A DNA stretch of 64,000 bases from Nostoc sp. UHCC 0702 (GTDB taxonomy: Bacteria > Cyanobacteriota > Cyanobacteriia > Cyanobacteriales > Nostocaceae). Positions 9,651 through 18,243 of the stretch are shown here, piece by piece. Below the pieces are notes generated by a model. That model worked only from the letters and a program-made list of their open reading frames with translations. It was not told where the DNA came from and made no database searches. The DNA lies in assembly GCA_017164015.1 (NCBI GenBank), contig CP071065.1:3190501-3254500 (forward strand), in the 5' to 3' direction. The stretch's first letter is position 1, and every line of letters starts with the position of its first letter. A program made the translations under genes and the position numbers.

Positions 9651-10317
9651 AAACCAGTGGATCAATCAGTCCCAATTCACTAAAAGCTGCAAGTCGCAAG
9701 CGACAAGAATCACACACACCGCAAGCAACATCCCCGCCAGCATAACAAGACCAAGTTAGCTCCCAAGGGACTCCTAATTGGTTGCCAAGTTGGATAATTT
9801 CGGTTTTTTTCAGGTTAATTAGAGGTGTAACAATGGTAATGGGTTTACCCTCGCGTCCTTGTTTGGTTCCTAGCCGGAAAACTTCTTGCATCGCCTGGAT
9901 ATAGTCGGGACGGCAATCTGGATATCCAGAGTAATCTAAGGCATTAACGCCAATATAGACACGCTCAGCAGCGATCGCTTCGGCGTAGCCCAGAGCAAAG
10001 CTTAAAAAGATGGTATTGCGTGCAGGCACGTAGGTCACAGGAATATTTTGCGACATTTGATCTAAGGAACGCTCTTGAGGTAGAGCGATCGCATCATCTG
10101 TAAGTGCTGAACCACCCCATTGGCGTAAGTCAAAATTAACTACCTGATGTTGTACCACCCCAGCTTTTTGTGCGACTGAGAAAGCTGACTGTAACTCTCT
10201 GCGGTGTCGCTGCTGATAATCAAAACAAATGGTGTGGCACTCATGACCATCAGTTTTTGCTTGATATAAAACTGTAGAAGAGTCCAATCCGCCAGATAAC
10301 AGAATTACAGCTTTCAT
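9634..10317 (-). CDS. queC: 7-cyano-7-deazaguanine synthase QueC
   Basis: A 227-residue ATP-dependent enzyme that makes preQ0 from 7-carboxy-7-deazaguanine, the precursor of queuosine. The N-terminal PP-loop AVILLSGGLDSST and the C-terminal zinc cluster CYAGG...CGVCDSCRLR are clear, as are the core segments YVPARNTIFLS and DYSGYPDCRP. An upstream in-frame start exists at 10365, but the ATG at 10315-10317 (MKAVILLSGG) gives the usual N-terminus and length. Other queuosine genes are not in the window. Confidence 0.96.
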   Translation of the reverse strand: MKAVILLSGGLDSSTVLYQAKTDGHECHTICFDYQQRHRRELQSAFSVAQKAGVVQHQVVNFDLRQWGGSALTDDAIALPQERSLDQMSQNIPVTYVPARNTIFLSFALGYAEAIAAERVYIGVNALDYSGYPDCRPDYIQAMQEVFRLGTKQGREGKPITIVTPLINLKKTEIIQLGNQLGVPWELTWSCYAGGDVACGVCDSCRLRLAAFSELGLIDPLVYREMG

Positions 10318-10955
10318 CTCGGTTTCAAATTTGGGATTTCCCATCGCTAAACGACACTTAAACAAGATACCAGGGGAGCAATATCAAATCTCTTCCTCTA
10401 GCATTGTCATTTCTAAGGGTTTATACTCTTATTTTGCTAGCAAATTATATTATTTACTACCAGTACTATTCAAAAAATAGACAGCGCTAACTGTGGAAAT
10501 TGCAGATAATTATGCAAAAATTATTTGAGTACTTCAGCAGTCGCAACTCCAAATGAATCCTTTTTTCATGCAAATTTATCAGTGTAATCTTTGAGATTTT
10601 TTGTGATTTTACTGACAAAAAAATATTAATTTTCAATGATGTCAATTAGATGTACATTCCAGTAATTAATAACCCAACAGTCTTTTGAGAGTTTTCACTT
10701 AGGTTTTACTGAGTTTCAAAAGTTAATAAAAAAACACATGGCATTTGATGTTAGGAGTAAAAAACTGATCAATTTACAGCTCAAGATCCAAAAGATAGCC
10801 AAATTGCGGGAACTGATTGCAAACTTTGAAATTCTTCATAAACAGAGCCTCTATGTTACCATCTGGATGGTTTTAGACGGATCGTAACTGGGTGTTAAGT
10901 ATAAACGCCAACGGCCGTAGCGTCTCTAAATTTGGTGGTTGAGGAGAGAACAATA
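10318..10955. other. 638-bp divergent intergenic region
   Basis: The region between queC (minus) and the oxidoreductase gene (plus) is AT-rich and holds both promoters. No RNA gene, long repeat or binding site can be supported. The only frame of note is a 49-codon open frame at 10738-10887, listed separately. Confidence 0.6.
10738..10887 (+). CDS. possible 49-residue small protein
   Basis: ATG at 10738 opens 49 codons ending TAA at 10885-10887. The product starts MAFDVRSKKLINLQLKIQK and is rich in K, L and I with an amphipathic pattern, which is unusual for random AT-rich sequence. No ribosome site is visible before the ATG and I know no family, so this is only a candidate. Confidence 0.2.
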   Translation: MAFDVRSKKLINLQLKIQKIAKLRELIANFEILHKQSLYVTIWMVLDGS

Positions 10956-12038
10956 GTGCAAAATAGCATGTCAGTGGCAGAACCAAATTCATATACACAG
11001 CGCAATCAACCAAGACCGATTCGCATAGGCGTGATCGGAGTGGGTAACATGGGACAACATCATGTCCGCGTATTGAGTTCAATGAAAGATGTTGAACTGG
11101 TTGGCGTGGCAGATATTAATGTCGAACGAGGCTTAGAAACCGCCAGCAAATACAAGGTGCGTTTTTTTGAAGATTACTGTGACCTACTGCCCCATGTAGA
11201 AGCAGTTTGCGTCGCTGTTCCCACACGGCTGCATTATGCTGTGGGTATTAACTGTCTATTGGCAGGAATTCATGTTTTGATTGAAAAGCCGATTGCTGCC
11301 AGTATTTCAGAGGCAGAATCGCTAGTAAATGCTGCGGCTGAGTCTCAATGCATCCTACAAGTAGGTCACATTGAGCGCTTCAATCCCGCATTTAGGGAAT
11401 TGAGCCAAGTGCTAAAAACTGAGGAACTTCTGGCGCTAGAAGCTCACCGGATGAGTCCTTACTCGGATCGAGCGAACGATGTTTCGGTTGTACTGGATTT
11501 AATGATCCATGACATTGATTTGCTGCTGGAATTAGCCGCCTCTCCAGTAGTGAAATTGACAGCAAGCGGTACTCGTGCGTTGGACTCCGGTTATTTGGAT
11601 TATGTGACTGCTACCTTGGGGTTTGCCAATGGCATTGTTGCTACTTTAACTGCCAGCAAAGTCACTCATCGGAAAATCCGTCGCATTGTTGCTCATTGTA
11701 AAAATTCCTTTACTGAGGCAGATTTTCTTAAGAATGAGATTTTGATTCATCGACAAACAAATGCTAACTCTTTGACCGACCATCGACAAGTGCTTTACAG
11801 GCAGGATGGTTTGATTGAGAAAGTCTATACCAGCAACATTCAACCCCTGAGTGCAGAATTAGAACATTTTGTCAACTGCGTACATGGTGGCAATCAACCT
11901 TCTGTAGGTGGTGAACAAGCTCTTAAAGCGCTGAGATTGGCAAGTTTAATTGAGCAGATGGCTTTGGAAGAGCGGGTTTGGAACCCATTAGACTGGCAAA
12001 CTGAACCAAGAGTGCAATCATTGACCCCGACAGTCTAG
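10956..12038 (+). CDS. Gfo/Idh/MocA family oxidoreductase
   Basis: About 360 residues. An N-terminal Rossmann fold opens with IRIGVIGVGNMGQHHVRVL, followed by the family's EKPIA active-site motif near residue 110 (IHVLIEKPIAAS) and the C-terminal beta-sheet domain (HDIDLLLELA). Such enzymes oxidise or reduce sugars, cyclitols or sugar nucleotides with NAD(P); the substrate is not predictable here. GTG at 10956 has GAGGAG 9 nt upstream; ATG at 10968 is the alternative. A second, different family member at 49.6 kb is biliverdin reductase. This one lacks those features. Confidence 0.85.
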   Translation: MQNSMSVAEPNSYTQRNQPRPIRIGVIGVGNMGQHHVRVLSSMKDVELVGVADINVERGLETASKYKVRFFEDYCDLLPHVEAVCVAVPTRLHYAVGINCLLAGIHVLIEKPIAASISEAESLVNAAAESQCILQVGHIERFNPAFRELSQVLKTEELLALEAHRMSPYSDRANDVSVVLDLMIHDIDLLLELAASPVVKLTASGTRALDSGYLDYVTATLGFANGIVATLTASKVTHRKIRRIVAHCKNSFTEADFLKNEILIHRQTNANSLTDHRQVLYRQDGLIEKVYTSNIQPLSAELEHFVNCVHGGNQPSVGGEQALKALRLASLIEQMALEERVWNPLDWQTEPRVQSLTPTV

Positions 12039-12041
12039 AAG

Positions 12042-12178
12042 GGATTGGGGACTGGTGACTGGGGACTGGGGAATAGGAAAATCTTTCCCCATGCCCAATT
12101 ACCAATTACCAATTACCAATTACCAATTACCAATTACCAATTACCAATTCCCAATTCCCAATTCCCAATCCCCAACAC
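12042..12178. repeat. heptamer tandem repeats (TTACCAA, then TTCCCAA)
   Basis: After a GGGGACTGG block there are about eight copies of CCAATTA, then several of CCAATTC, ending about 105 bp before the dedA-like start. The same heptamer types occur at 34.7, 35.3, 47.1, 58.8 and 61.9 kb. Confidence 0.85.
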
Positions 12179-12282
12179 ATAAAAGTTATTTTGTCTCCAG
12201 CGAGCGGGGATAATTAAATTTTGAGATAGCTAAGGCTAAATTTAGCAACGAGACTAGTACCGCAATTTCAGGAATCAACTCG

Positions 12283-12906
12283 ATGCTCGAATGGATAACT
12301 AATACCATCCAAATCTGGAATTATTGGGGAATTGCTCTGTTGATGTTTTTAGAGAACCTCTTCCCCCCTATTCCTTCAGAATTGATCATGCCACTGGCAG
12401 GATTTACAGCAAGTCCATATCAACCAGGAGGGGCAAAGCTCAACGTTTTTGGCGTATTTTTTGCTGGGCTTTTGGGTTCTGTACTAGGCGCACTCATCTG
12501 GTACTATCCAGGTAAGTTTTTGAGCGAAAGCCGCTTAAAAGCTTTGGCTGATAAATATGGCAAATGGATATCTATATCTAGCAAAGACATAACTAAAGCC
12601 ACACGCTGGTTTAACTCTCAAGGTAGAAAAGCGGTTCTCCTTGGTCGCCTTGTCCCAGGAATCCGTACCGTAATTTCCGTACCTGCGGGCATTAGCAATA
12701 TGCCTTTAGTACCATTTCTATTTTATACAACTTTGGGTAGCGCTGCTTGGGTAGGTTTGTTAACATACTCAGGGTACGTATTGGGTAGCCAGTATGAACT
12801 TGTGGACAAGTACCTAGCCCCTGTATCTAAAATCGTGCTTGGGATTTTGGTTCTCGCATTTGTTGGCTGGATACTCAAACGTCGGCGAAAACGCCCTAAA
12901 AGCTGA
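12283..12906 (+). CDS. DedA family (SNARE-associated) membrane protein
   Basis: A 207-residue inner-membrane protein. The DedA signature is present: an N-terminal re-entrant helix with LENLFPPIPSELIMPLAGF (residues 23-41), the conserved GxxxxxxxWYYPG segment and the basic motif GRLVPGIRTVISVPAG near residue 125. Further membrane segments follow, and it ends in a KRRRKR tail. Members are lipid scramblases or undecaprenyl/phospholipid transporters linked to proton balance. Exact substrate unknown. ATG at 12283. Confidence 0.92.
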   Translation: MLEWITNTIQIWNYWGIALLMFLENLFPPIPSELIMPLAGFTASPYQPGGAKLNVFGVFFAGLLGSVLGALIWYYPGKFLSESRLKALADKYGKWISISSKDITKATRWFNSQGRKAVLLGRLVPGIRTVISVPAGISNMPLVPFLFYTTLGSAAWVGLLTYSGYVLGSQYELVDKYLAPVSKIVLGILVLAFVGWILKRRRKRPKS

Positions 12907-13119
12907 AAAATAGGCGCTTTTAGTTTGAACGTGGGGGGGGTTACATCTGATCAAAATTCGCCTACACTATGCCAAATAATGCTGTAGCTGCGATCGCCTA
13001 ATTTGCATTTGGCGTATTTGTAGCTACACTTGACAAAAAAAATAATTTCTGGTATCACGCATGTTTGGTTAAGATGAGTACGATAATTTTTTACTGTTGA
13101 GTAAGGACTAGGAGCTTTC

Positions 13120-14265
13120 ATGACAGACCAACCTTCCGCCGCTACCCCAATGAATGCCGCTGCTATACCTCTAAATAGAGTCTCAGCGTCTACCCCTATC
13201 AACACTACTGCTATTAAGCCTGCTGGCAATTTGAGCAAATCCATTCTCAGTGTTGATTTAGGCAGAACTTCCACAAAGACTTGCGTCAGCCGCGAACCAA
13301 GTAGTGTGGTGTTTGTACCTGCCAATGTGAAGAAAATGTCCATCGAACAGGTACGCGGTGGAGTTTTTGAAGCTCGCGCTACTGACCCATTAATGGATCT
13401 GTGGTTGGAGTATCAAGGCAATGGCTACGCTGTTGGTCAACTAGCAGCAGATTTTGGGGCGAATTTAGGAGTCGGCCAATCTAAGGTAGAAGATGCACTA
13501 ATCAAAGTGTTGGGGAGTGCCGGCTACTTCAAACTCAAAGATGATATTTCAGTCGTACTAGGTCTACCTTTCCTCTCCTTAGAGCAATTTGAAAAGGAAA
13601 AAGCACAGCTGATTAGCCAGGTAACTGGCCCTCATGTGTTAAACTTCCGAGGTGAATCTTTATCACTGAACGTAACTAAGGTTTGGGTGATGCCAGAAGG
13701 CTATGGCAGTCTTTTATGGTCTGAAGCTCAACCTAAAAAAGGCCCGAATAGTCCCGACTTTACAAAAATATCGGTGGCAATTGTAGATATCGGACATCAA
13801 ACAATTGACTTTTTGATGGTGGATAACTTCCGCTTTGCACGAGGTGCTTCTAAGAGTGAAGACTTCGGTATGAACAAGTTTTATGAACTAGTGGCCGCAG
13901 AAATCGAGGGAGCAGATAGCCAATCTTTAGCATTGATTTCTGCTGTCAACAAAATCAAGGGTGAACGCTTCTACCGTCCCAAAGGCGTTAGCAAGCCTAC
14001 CAACCTTGATGACTTTCTTCCCAACCTCACAGAGCAGTTTTCTCGCGAAATTTGTAACCGTGTGCTAGCCTGGTTGCCAGAGCGCGTTACCGATGTGGTT
14101 CTCACTGGTGGTGGTGGTGAATTCTTTTGGGAAGACTTGCAACGTCTGCTTAAGGACGCTCAAATTAATGCCCATTTAGCCGCACCTTCTCGGCAGGCTA
14201 ATACTTTGGGGCAGTATATTTATGGAGAGGCGCAATTGTCCGCCGCTCGCGCTGCTAGGGCATAA
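13120..14265 (+). CDS. actin-like ParM/StbA family protein (possible CorM)
   Basis: A 381-residue protein with an A/T/P-rich N-terminal extension (about 35 residues) followed by an actin-fold ATPase core: phosphate 1 SVDLGRTSTKT near residue 44, phosphate 2 VAIVDIGHQTIDFL near residue 222 and adenosine motif DVVLTGGGGEFFW near residue 325. These are the marks of ParM-type filament-forming ATPases. AGGAGC precedes ATG 13120. The partner gene follows after 5 nt. I recall recent work on Anabaena describing a chromosomal ParMR-derived cell-shape cytoskeleton called CorMR. This pair fits that description, but the link is from memory. Confidence 0.85.
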   Translation: MTDQPSAATPMNAAAIPLNRVSASTPINTTAIKPAGNLSKSILSVDLGRTSTKTCVSREPSSVVFVPANVKKMSIEQVRGGVFEARATDPLMDLWLEYQGNGYAVGQLAADFGANLGVGQSKVEDALIKVLGSAGYFKLKDDISVVLGLPFLSLEQFEKEKAQLISQVTGPHVLNFRGESLSLNVTKVWVMPEGYGSLLWSEAQPKKGPNSPDFTKISVAIVDIGHQTIDFLMVDNFRFARGASKSEDFGMNKFYELVAAEIEGADSQSLALISAVNKIKGERFYRPKGVSKPTNLDDFLPNLTEQFSREICNRVLAWLPERVTDVVLTGGGGEFFWEDLQRLLKDAQINAHLAAPSRQANTLGQYIYGEAQLSAARAARA

Positions 14266-14270
14266 AACTA

Positions 14271-14756
14271 ATGTTCCAATGGTCAAAAAAGGTAGTTAAA
14301 TCGGTCACGTTCAACCCCGGAGTTGCGGATGAAAGCTTGTTAGCGGTTGTAGAAAGCCATTTGGAGCAACAACCAGACAAAACTTTCAGCGACCTCTGTA
14401 AAGAAGCCCTATGGCAATCTTTATGTGTACCGGAATCTGTAAAACCTGCGCCCAAAATGACGATGCCAGAGTCGGTTGAACAAAAAATCGAACAACTGCA
14501 ACGTCAAGTGGCTGACCTAGAGGAACGTTTTTTTGCTAAGGGAACTAATCGTTTGGAGGCGATGGAACGCCATATTTTGCAATTGACGCAACAAATGGCC
14601 CATCTGGCAATTATGGTCAATGAGCGCTCCATCATTCAGCCTCCAACGACATCAGCACCAGCAATGGAAGCAGTCAATAATACTTACGTTGCTGACCCTG
14701 TGGAAGAGGTTGACCCAGTCATCAGCCGCCTAAGTCAGTTTCTTGATGACTTTTAA
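14271..14756 (+). CDS. ParR-like coiled-coil partner (possible CorR)
   Basis: A 161-residue protein. Residues 1-14 (MFQWSKKVVKSVTF) can form an amphipathic helix with a basic face and F/W/V face. Residues 15-55 resemble a small ribbon-helix-helix-like region (VTFNPGVADESLLAVVE, FSDLCKEALWQSL). Residues about 70-115 are a coiled coil (VEQKIEQLQRQVADLEERF). The tail ends ISRLSQFLDDF, like the short C-terminal ParM-binding helix of ParR proteins. It starts 5 nt after the actin-like gene. Role inferred: filament adaptor, to DNA if ParR-like or to membrane if CorR-like. Confidence 0.65.
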   Translation: MFQWSKKVVKSVTFNPGVADESLLAVVESHLEQQPDKTFSDLCKEALWQSLCVPESVKPAPKMTMPESVEQKIEQLQRQVADLEERFFAKGTNRLEAMERHILQLTQQMAHLAIMVNERSIIQPPTTSAPAMEAVNNTYVADPVEEVDPVISRLSQFLDDF

Positions 14757-15334
14757 AGAATAATGAGGCTGTTAAGTATCTTTTGCTTTTATTGGCAGTC
14801 CTTAATAGTAAATAATACTAAGAATTCTTAATATTTATATACTTGGCAATCCTTAATAGTATTTCCTATTAAGGATTAATAATATTTATATATTGTATAA
14901 AATGCGATCGCGCTTTATCAAATAGATACAAATATCTTAACAACTGACAAATAATAATATTCGATTGTAATTTTTCGTAGCTGACAGTTATCAAAAGCCA
15001 GCGCCGTGGTGTTAGGGCAGCGTTAGCAGAGCATGGTTTCCTGACAGCTGCGCGACTAGCGTTCATCAGTCAAAAGCTAATAACTTCAAGCCGTTATTTT
15101 TTCTTCGAGTTACTTAATATGGTTAATTGCTAGTTCAAACTATTACTTAAAATTTATTTTTCAATATAAGCAGGCACGTAAGCAGTTATTAAGAGCCTAA
15201 TAAAAATTTATTGCAAAAGTAGGCAGTATTTTGGTAAAAATACTGAAGGCAGTAAAGCACACACACAAAGACAATTCAAGTGCAATATGCCAACTGGCAG
15301 AATTACTGAAATGGTGTTATCAGGAGAATTGAGG
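14757..15334. other. 578-bp intergenic region with AT-rich palindromes
   Basis: AT-rich. The first 120 bp contain CCTTAATAG-type direct and inverted repeats (see hairpin entry). Around 14998-15030 there is a CAGCGCCGTGGTGTTAG block that recurs in reverse orientation near 47.38 kb, so a dispersed repeat. The rest shows nothing I can support. Confidence 0.55.
14848..14877 (+). terminator. AT-rich perfect hairpin after the ParM/ParR-like pair
   Basis: AATCCTTAATAG and CTATTAAGGATT form a 12-bp perfect stem around TATTTC, about 90 bp after the second gene's stop. A degenerate copy of the left arm (GTCCTTAATAG) lies at about 14799. It may end transcription or be a protein site; the low GC content makes a strong terminator doubtful. 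Confidence 0.4.
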
Positions 15335-15955
15335 ATGCAATATACCAAGTGGCAGAAACCCCGTAGTATCGCGCAGACTATTAGTACTTTTTTACTAGTG
15401 GGATTTTCGTCTACTTACTTCCATCTACAGTTGGCATCAGCGTGTACGCAAGTTTACTCGCTTTGGTCTGACTCTGATAGACCCACTTTTGTGGACAGTG
15501 ATGACAAGCCTGTAGAACTAGGGGTGAAGTTCCGTACTGATGTGGACGGGGAGATTACCGCCATCCGATTCTACCGAGCCGTGCCGATTGATAGTGGCTA
15601 CACGGTTAGCTTATGGAGTGCAACAGGTCAATTGCTACGTTCAGGAGTAGCCGTCGAAGGACAAAGTCCAACTCCAGGCTGGCAAACAATCGACCTCTAT
15701 CCACCAGTCCCTATCAAAGCAAACCAATTCTATACTGCCTCCTACTATGCAAGTAAGGGAAGGTACACAGTAACCGAAAACTTTTTCACTAACACTGGGG
15801 TTGATAACGGCCCACTGCACGCACTGCGAGATGGTGAACACGGCACTAGTGGTGTATACACTTACAGCCTCGGAGGTGGCTTCCCGACACAGTCCTATCA
15901 TGGTAGTAATTACTGGGTTGATGTCAAGTTTAAAACTACCTCTAATGATCATTAG
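15335..15955 (+). CDS. exported DUF4082 domain protein
   Basis: A 206-residue protein if translated from ATG 15335, preceded by AGGAGAA at a good distance; ATG 15287 would add 16 residues without a visible ribosome site. A hydrophobic segment and ASA cut site lie near residue 35. The mature part is one DUF4082 module: VELGVKFRTDVDGEITAIRFYR, SLWSATGQLL, GWQTIDLYPPVPI, FYTASYYASKGRYTV, GPLHALRDG and SNYWVDVKF. DUF4082 is a beta-sandwich usually attached to large extracellular carbohydrate-binding or Ca2+-binding proteins. A stand-alone secreted copy is unusual but not unique. Confidence 0.85.
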   Translation: MQYTKWQKPRSIAQTISTFLLVGFSSTYFHLQLASACTQVYSLWSDSDRPTFVDSDDKPVELGVKFRTDVDGEITAIRFYRAVPIDSGYTVSLWSATGQLLRSGVAVEGQSPTPGWQTIDLYPPVPIKANQFYTASYYASKGRYTVTENFFTNTGVDNGPLHALRDGEHGTSGVYTYSLGGGFPTQSYHGSNYWVDVKFKTTSNDH

Positions 15956-16633
15956 AACAGCGATTCATTAATCCCAAAAACCCAGTTTATGCAACGGGTA
16001 AGCTTTAGATTTCGTTGGCTCAATGAGAATAACCCAGTCTTTCCCTCACAATTTTGAATACTGAATCGGTGTTCTACTACTTGAAAAAATTCTCAAAATT
16101 GATGCCTACTAACTGTCAGACGCACTAATTTGGGTGTTGTACAACAAAAAATGATTGATGCACGATAAGTTGAAATTATTAGGAAAAACCTGCTCTCAAA
16201 ATTAATTTATTTCCATAGAGCTTACGCACTGTACAAAATAACTATCATGTTTATCTAACGAAATTTGGATGTTTCAGGTTGTTAGCGGCTACCTTTAGCT
16301 CAAAGCGTGTAGGCGTAGCCCAACCTAGGTATCGCTGGCAAATGCACGAAAAATCAAACATGAATGCCTAAAAACCTTTAGCCATATGTAGTTACTTCTG
16401 TCAATGCGTAAGTTTTATTCCAAACCACAAAGCAGGTTAATAACATACTGTCTATTGGTAGCAAGCTGAAAGTGAAATGGTATTACTACGTGACGGCACC
16501 ACTCAAGACACTGGCTCACTTTTGACTTACTCGGTAAAGTATTCAGTGGTGATAGTATATATACATAATTCCATTCCAAATTCTTACGTGCATAATACAT
16601 TAATCTCAAATAATAATAATTAATACTAAATTT
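15956..16633. other. 678-bp intergenic region
   Basis: AT-rich sequence between the DUF4082 gene and the glycosyltransferase-like gene. I find no RNA gene, tandem repeat or convincing frame. A GTGTAGGCGTAGCCCAACC block near 16308 resembles fragments of Nostocales dispersed repeats. Confidence 0.5.
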
Positions 16634-17401
16634 ATGAGTCAAGCTCAAAAAGATTTTTGCTTTTGTACATTAGCGTTGGGTAAAAAATATCGCTTATTGG
16701 CTCAGCAATTAGCTAAAGACTTAGAAAAAAATGCTCCTGGGACTTTTTTAGTAGTTTATACAGATGAGCCAAAAGATTTTAGCCAGCAGAGTAATACTAT
16801 AGCTGAGAAATATCGCCAAAAAGGGATTCTTTTTTGTTATCATGATAAACGATTTGTGCTAGAAAAAGCTTTATCAGAATTTCCAGTTGCGATATTGATT
16901 GATGCAGACACAAGAATTTTAAAAAATGTACCTGATGTTGTGCCTTTTGCTGGAATTGTAGGGCGTCAAGAAAATCTTGTTGAACACGTAAAAAAGTATA
17001 ATCCTGAAAGGTTAACAGCTATTAAGAAGGTATCAACCAAGTTAAATATACCTCTGGAAACTGCTCCCTATGTGGGAGAGTCTTTATGTTTTGTTGGTAG
17101 AGACAACGGTAAAGAAAAGGAATTTATTAAATACTGGGGTATGATTGGTAGATACCTAGAATTGCAAAGAATTCATAGCGGAGATGGTATTGCCATTGGT
17201 TTGGCAGCAGCAAAAGTAGGATGGACAATTAAGAGTGATAATTGGGAAAGTTTTCGCAAAATATCTCAGCATCTCGATGCTTCTTATGAGCCAAAAACTA
17301 ACAATTGGTTTAATAATTGGCAACGCAGGCTTAGCTATCACTACCGCTTAAATCTAGCTAGGTTAATGGCTCTAAAAAATTTTGAATTTTATTATAGGTA
17401 A
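16634..17401 (+). CDS. glycosyltransferase-like protein (GT-A, DxD)
   Basis: A 255-residue cytosolic protein. The N-terminal FCFCTLALGKKYRLLAQQLA and FLVVYTDEP segments resemble the nucleotide-binding half of small GT-A enzymes, followed by a metal-binding DAD motif in ILIDADTRIL (around residue 97) and a late GDGIAIGLAA segment that could serve as the acceptor-side acidic residue. No membrane helix. Donor and acceptor are not predictable. The composition is AT-richer than the flanking genes. Confidence 0.55.
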   Translation: MSQAQKDFCFCTLALGKKYRLLAQQLAKDLEKNAPGTFLVVYTDEPKDFSQQSNTIAEKYRQKGILFCYHDKRFVLEKALSEFPVAILIDADTRILKNVPDVVPFAGIVGRQENLVEHVKKYNPERLTAIKKVSTKLNIPLETAPYVGESLCFVGRDNGKEKEFIKYWGMIGRYLELQRIHSGDGIAIGLAAAKVGWTIKSDNWESFRKISQHLDASYEPKTNNWFNNWQRRLSYHYRLNLARLMALKNFEFYYR

Positions 17402-17689
17402 TATATAATTTCATATATAGTTAGCGTTTTTTGCATCGGTAGATTTTTCTTATCTCTACTGCAAAGCATCCCCAAATATGAATGGTAAAATTTCCACTGC
17501 AACCGTTTAGGCTACGTTTGTTAGGAAATTATCTACTTTCGATTATTATTGAATATCCAATAAATTTAGCCCTAAGCTCGACTTTATTCATTCTTTATTG
17601 ATTGGATAAAGTCGGGCTTACATGCTCAAACTGAAAACACGCGTATAAAAAGATTTACAGGTGTTGAAACTTGAGCTTTCTTAATCCTT

Positions 17690-18061
17690 CTAGAGTGAAT
17701 CTAAATCTAGCGATCGCATTCCTTGGCGTTCTACAAAACTCAGCATACTTCCCAACTGCAACCAAATCAACAAGCAGGTGAGAAGACTAATTGGTAAACC
17801 AACTCCTAGAGCTAGCAAGGAGGGAAAGCCAAATATCTCTAAACCAGAGGAAAGAAATAAACAAACACCGCCAGTTATTCCCAGAAATGGCACAAACAGC
17901 TGTTTTTGCGAAGAACTAGATTTAACGCTTTCTTCACTATTTTTTTGCCATTGCTGCACAATTAATTTCAGCGTGCCAGATAACGCCAAACCAGAAGTTA
18001 ACGCAATGAAAAAACCGATAACTAGCAGTAAGTAAGGTGGTTGTTGAGGAAAATAGTACAT
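17690..18061 (-). CDS. conserved-type membrane protein, unknown function
   Basis: A 123-residue protein with three hydrophobic helices (LLLVIGFFIALTSGLALSG near 10-30; FLGITGGVCLFLSSGLEIFG near 58-78; LLALGVGLPISLLTCLLIWL near 80-100) and a short polar loop. The C-terminal MLSFVERQGMRSLDLDSL is cytosolic or exposed. ATG at 18059-18061. It lies downstream of the ABC1 kinase on the same strand but with a 180-bp gap, so shared transcription is possible. I recognise no family. Confidence 0.65.
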   Translation of the reverse strand: MYYFPQQPPYLLLVIGFFIALTSGLALSGTLKLIVQQWQKNSEESVKSSSSQKQLFVPFLGITGGVCLFLSSGLEIFGFPSLLALGVGLPISLLTCLLIWLQLGSMLSFVERQGMRSLDLDSL

Positions 18062-18243
18062 GAAAGCTCCGAATTTATATTAAAAGGTATGAGTGCCCAA
18101 CAAGGGGTAAGACAAAAGTCACTAATTCCAAAATATGAAACCCCTAGCTACCAATCAAAGAAATGCTTGAAAATCAAAAGTTTGATTTTTTCAGGCTTTT
18201 GGCGACTGTTTCTTAACAGAAATGCTGTCAAAACTTGGTATTT

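Noticed and set aside
12907..13119. Centromere-like iterons before the ParM-like gene
   Set aside because: Only one short palindrome (TGTAGCTACA) and a poly-G run were seen. There are no directly repeated sites of the kind used by ParR.
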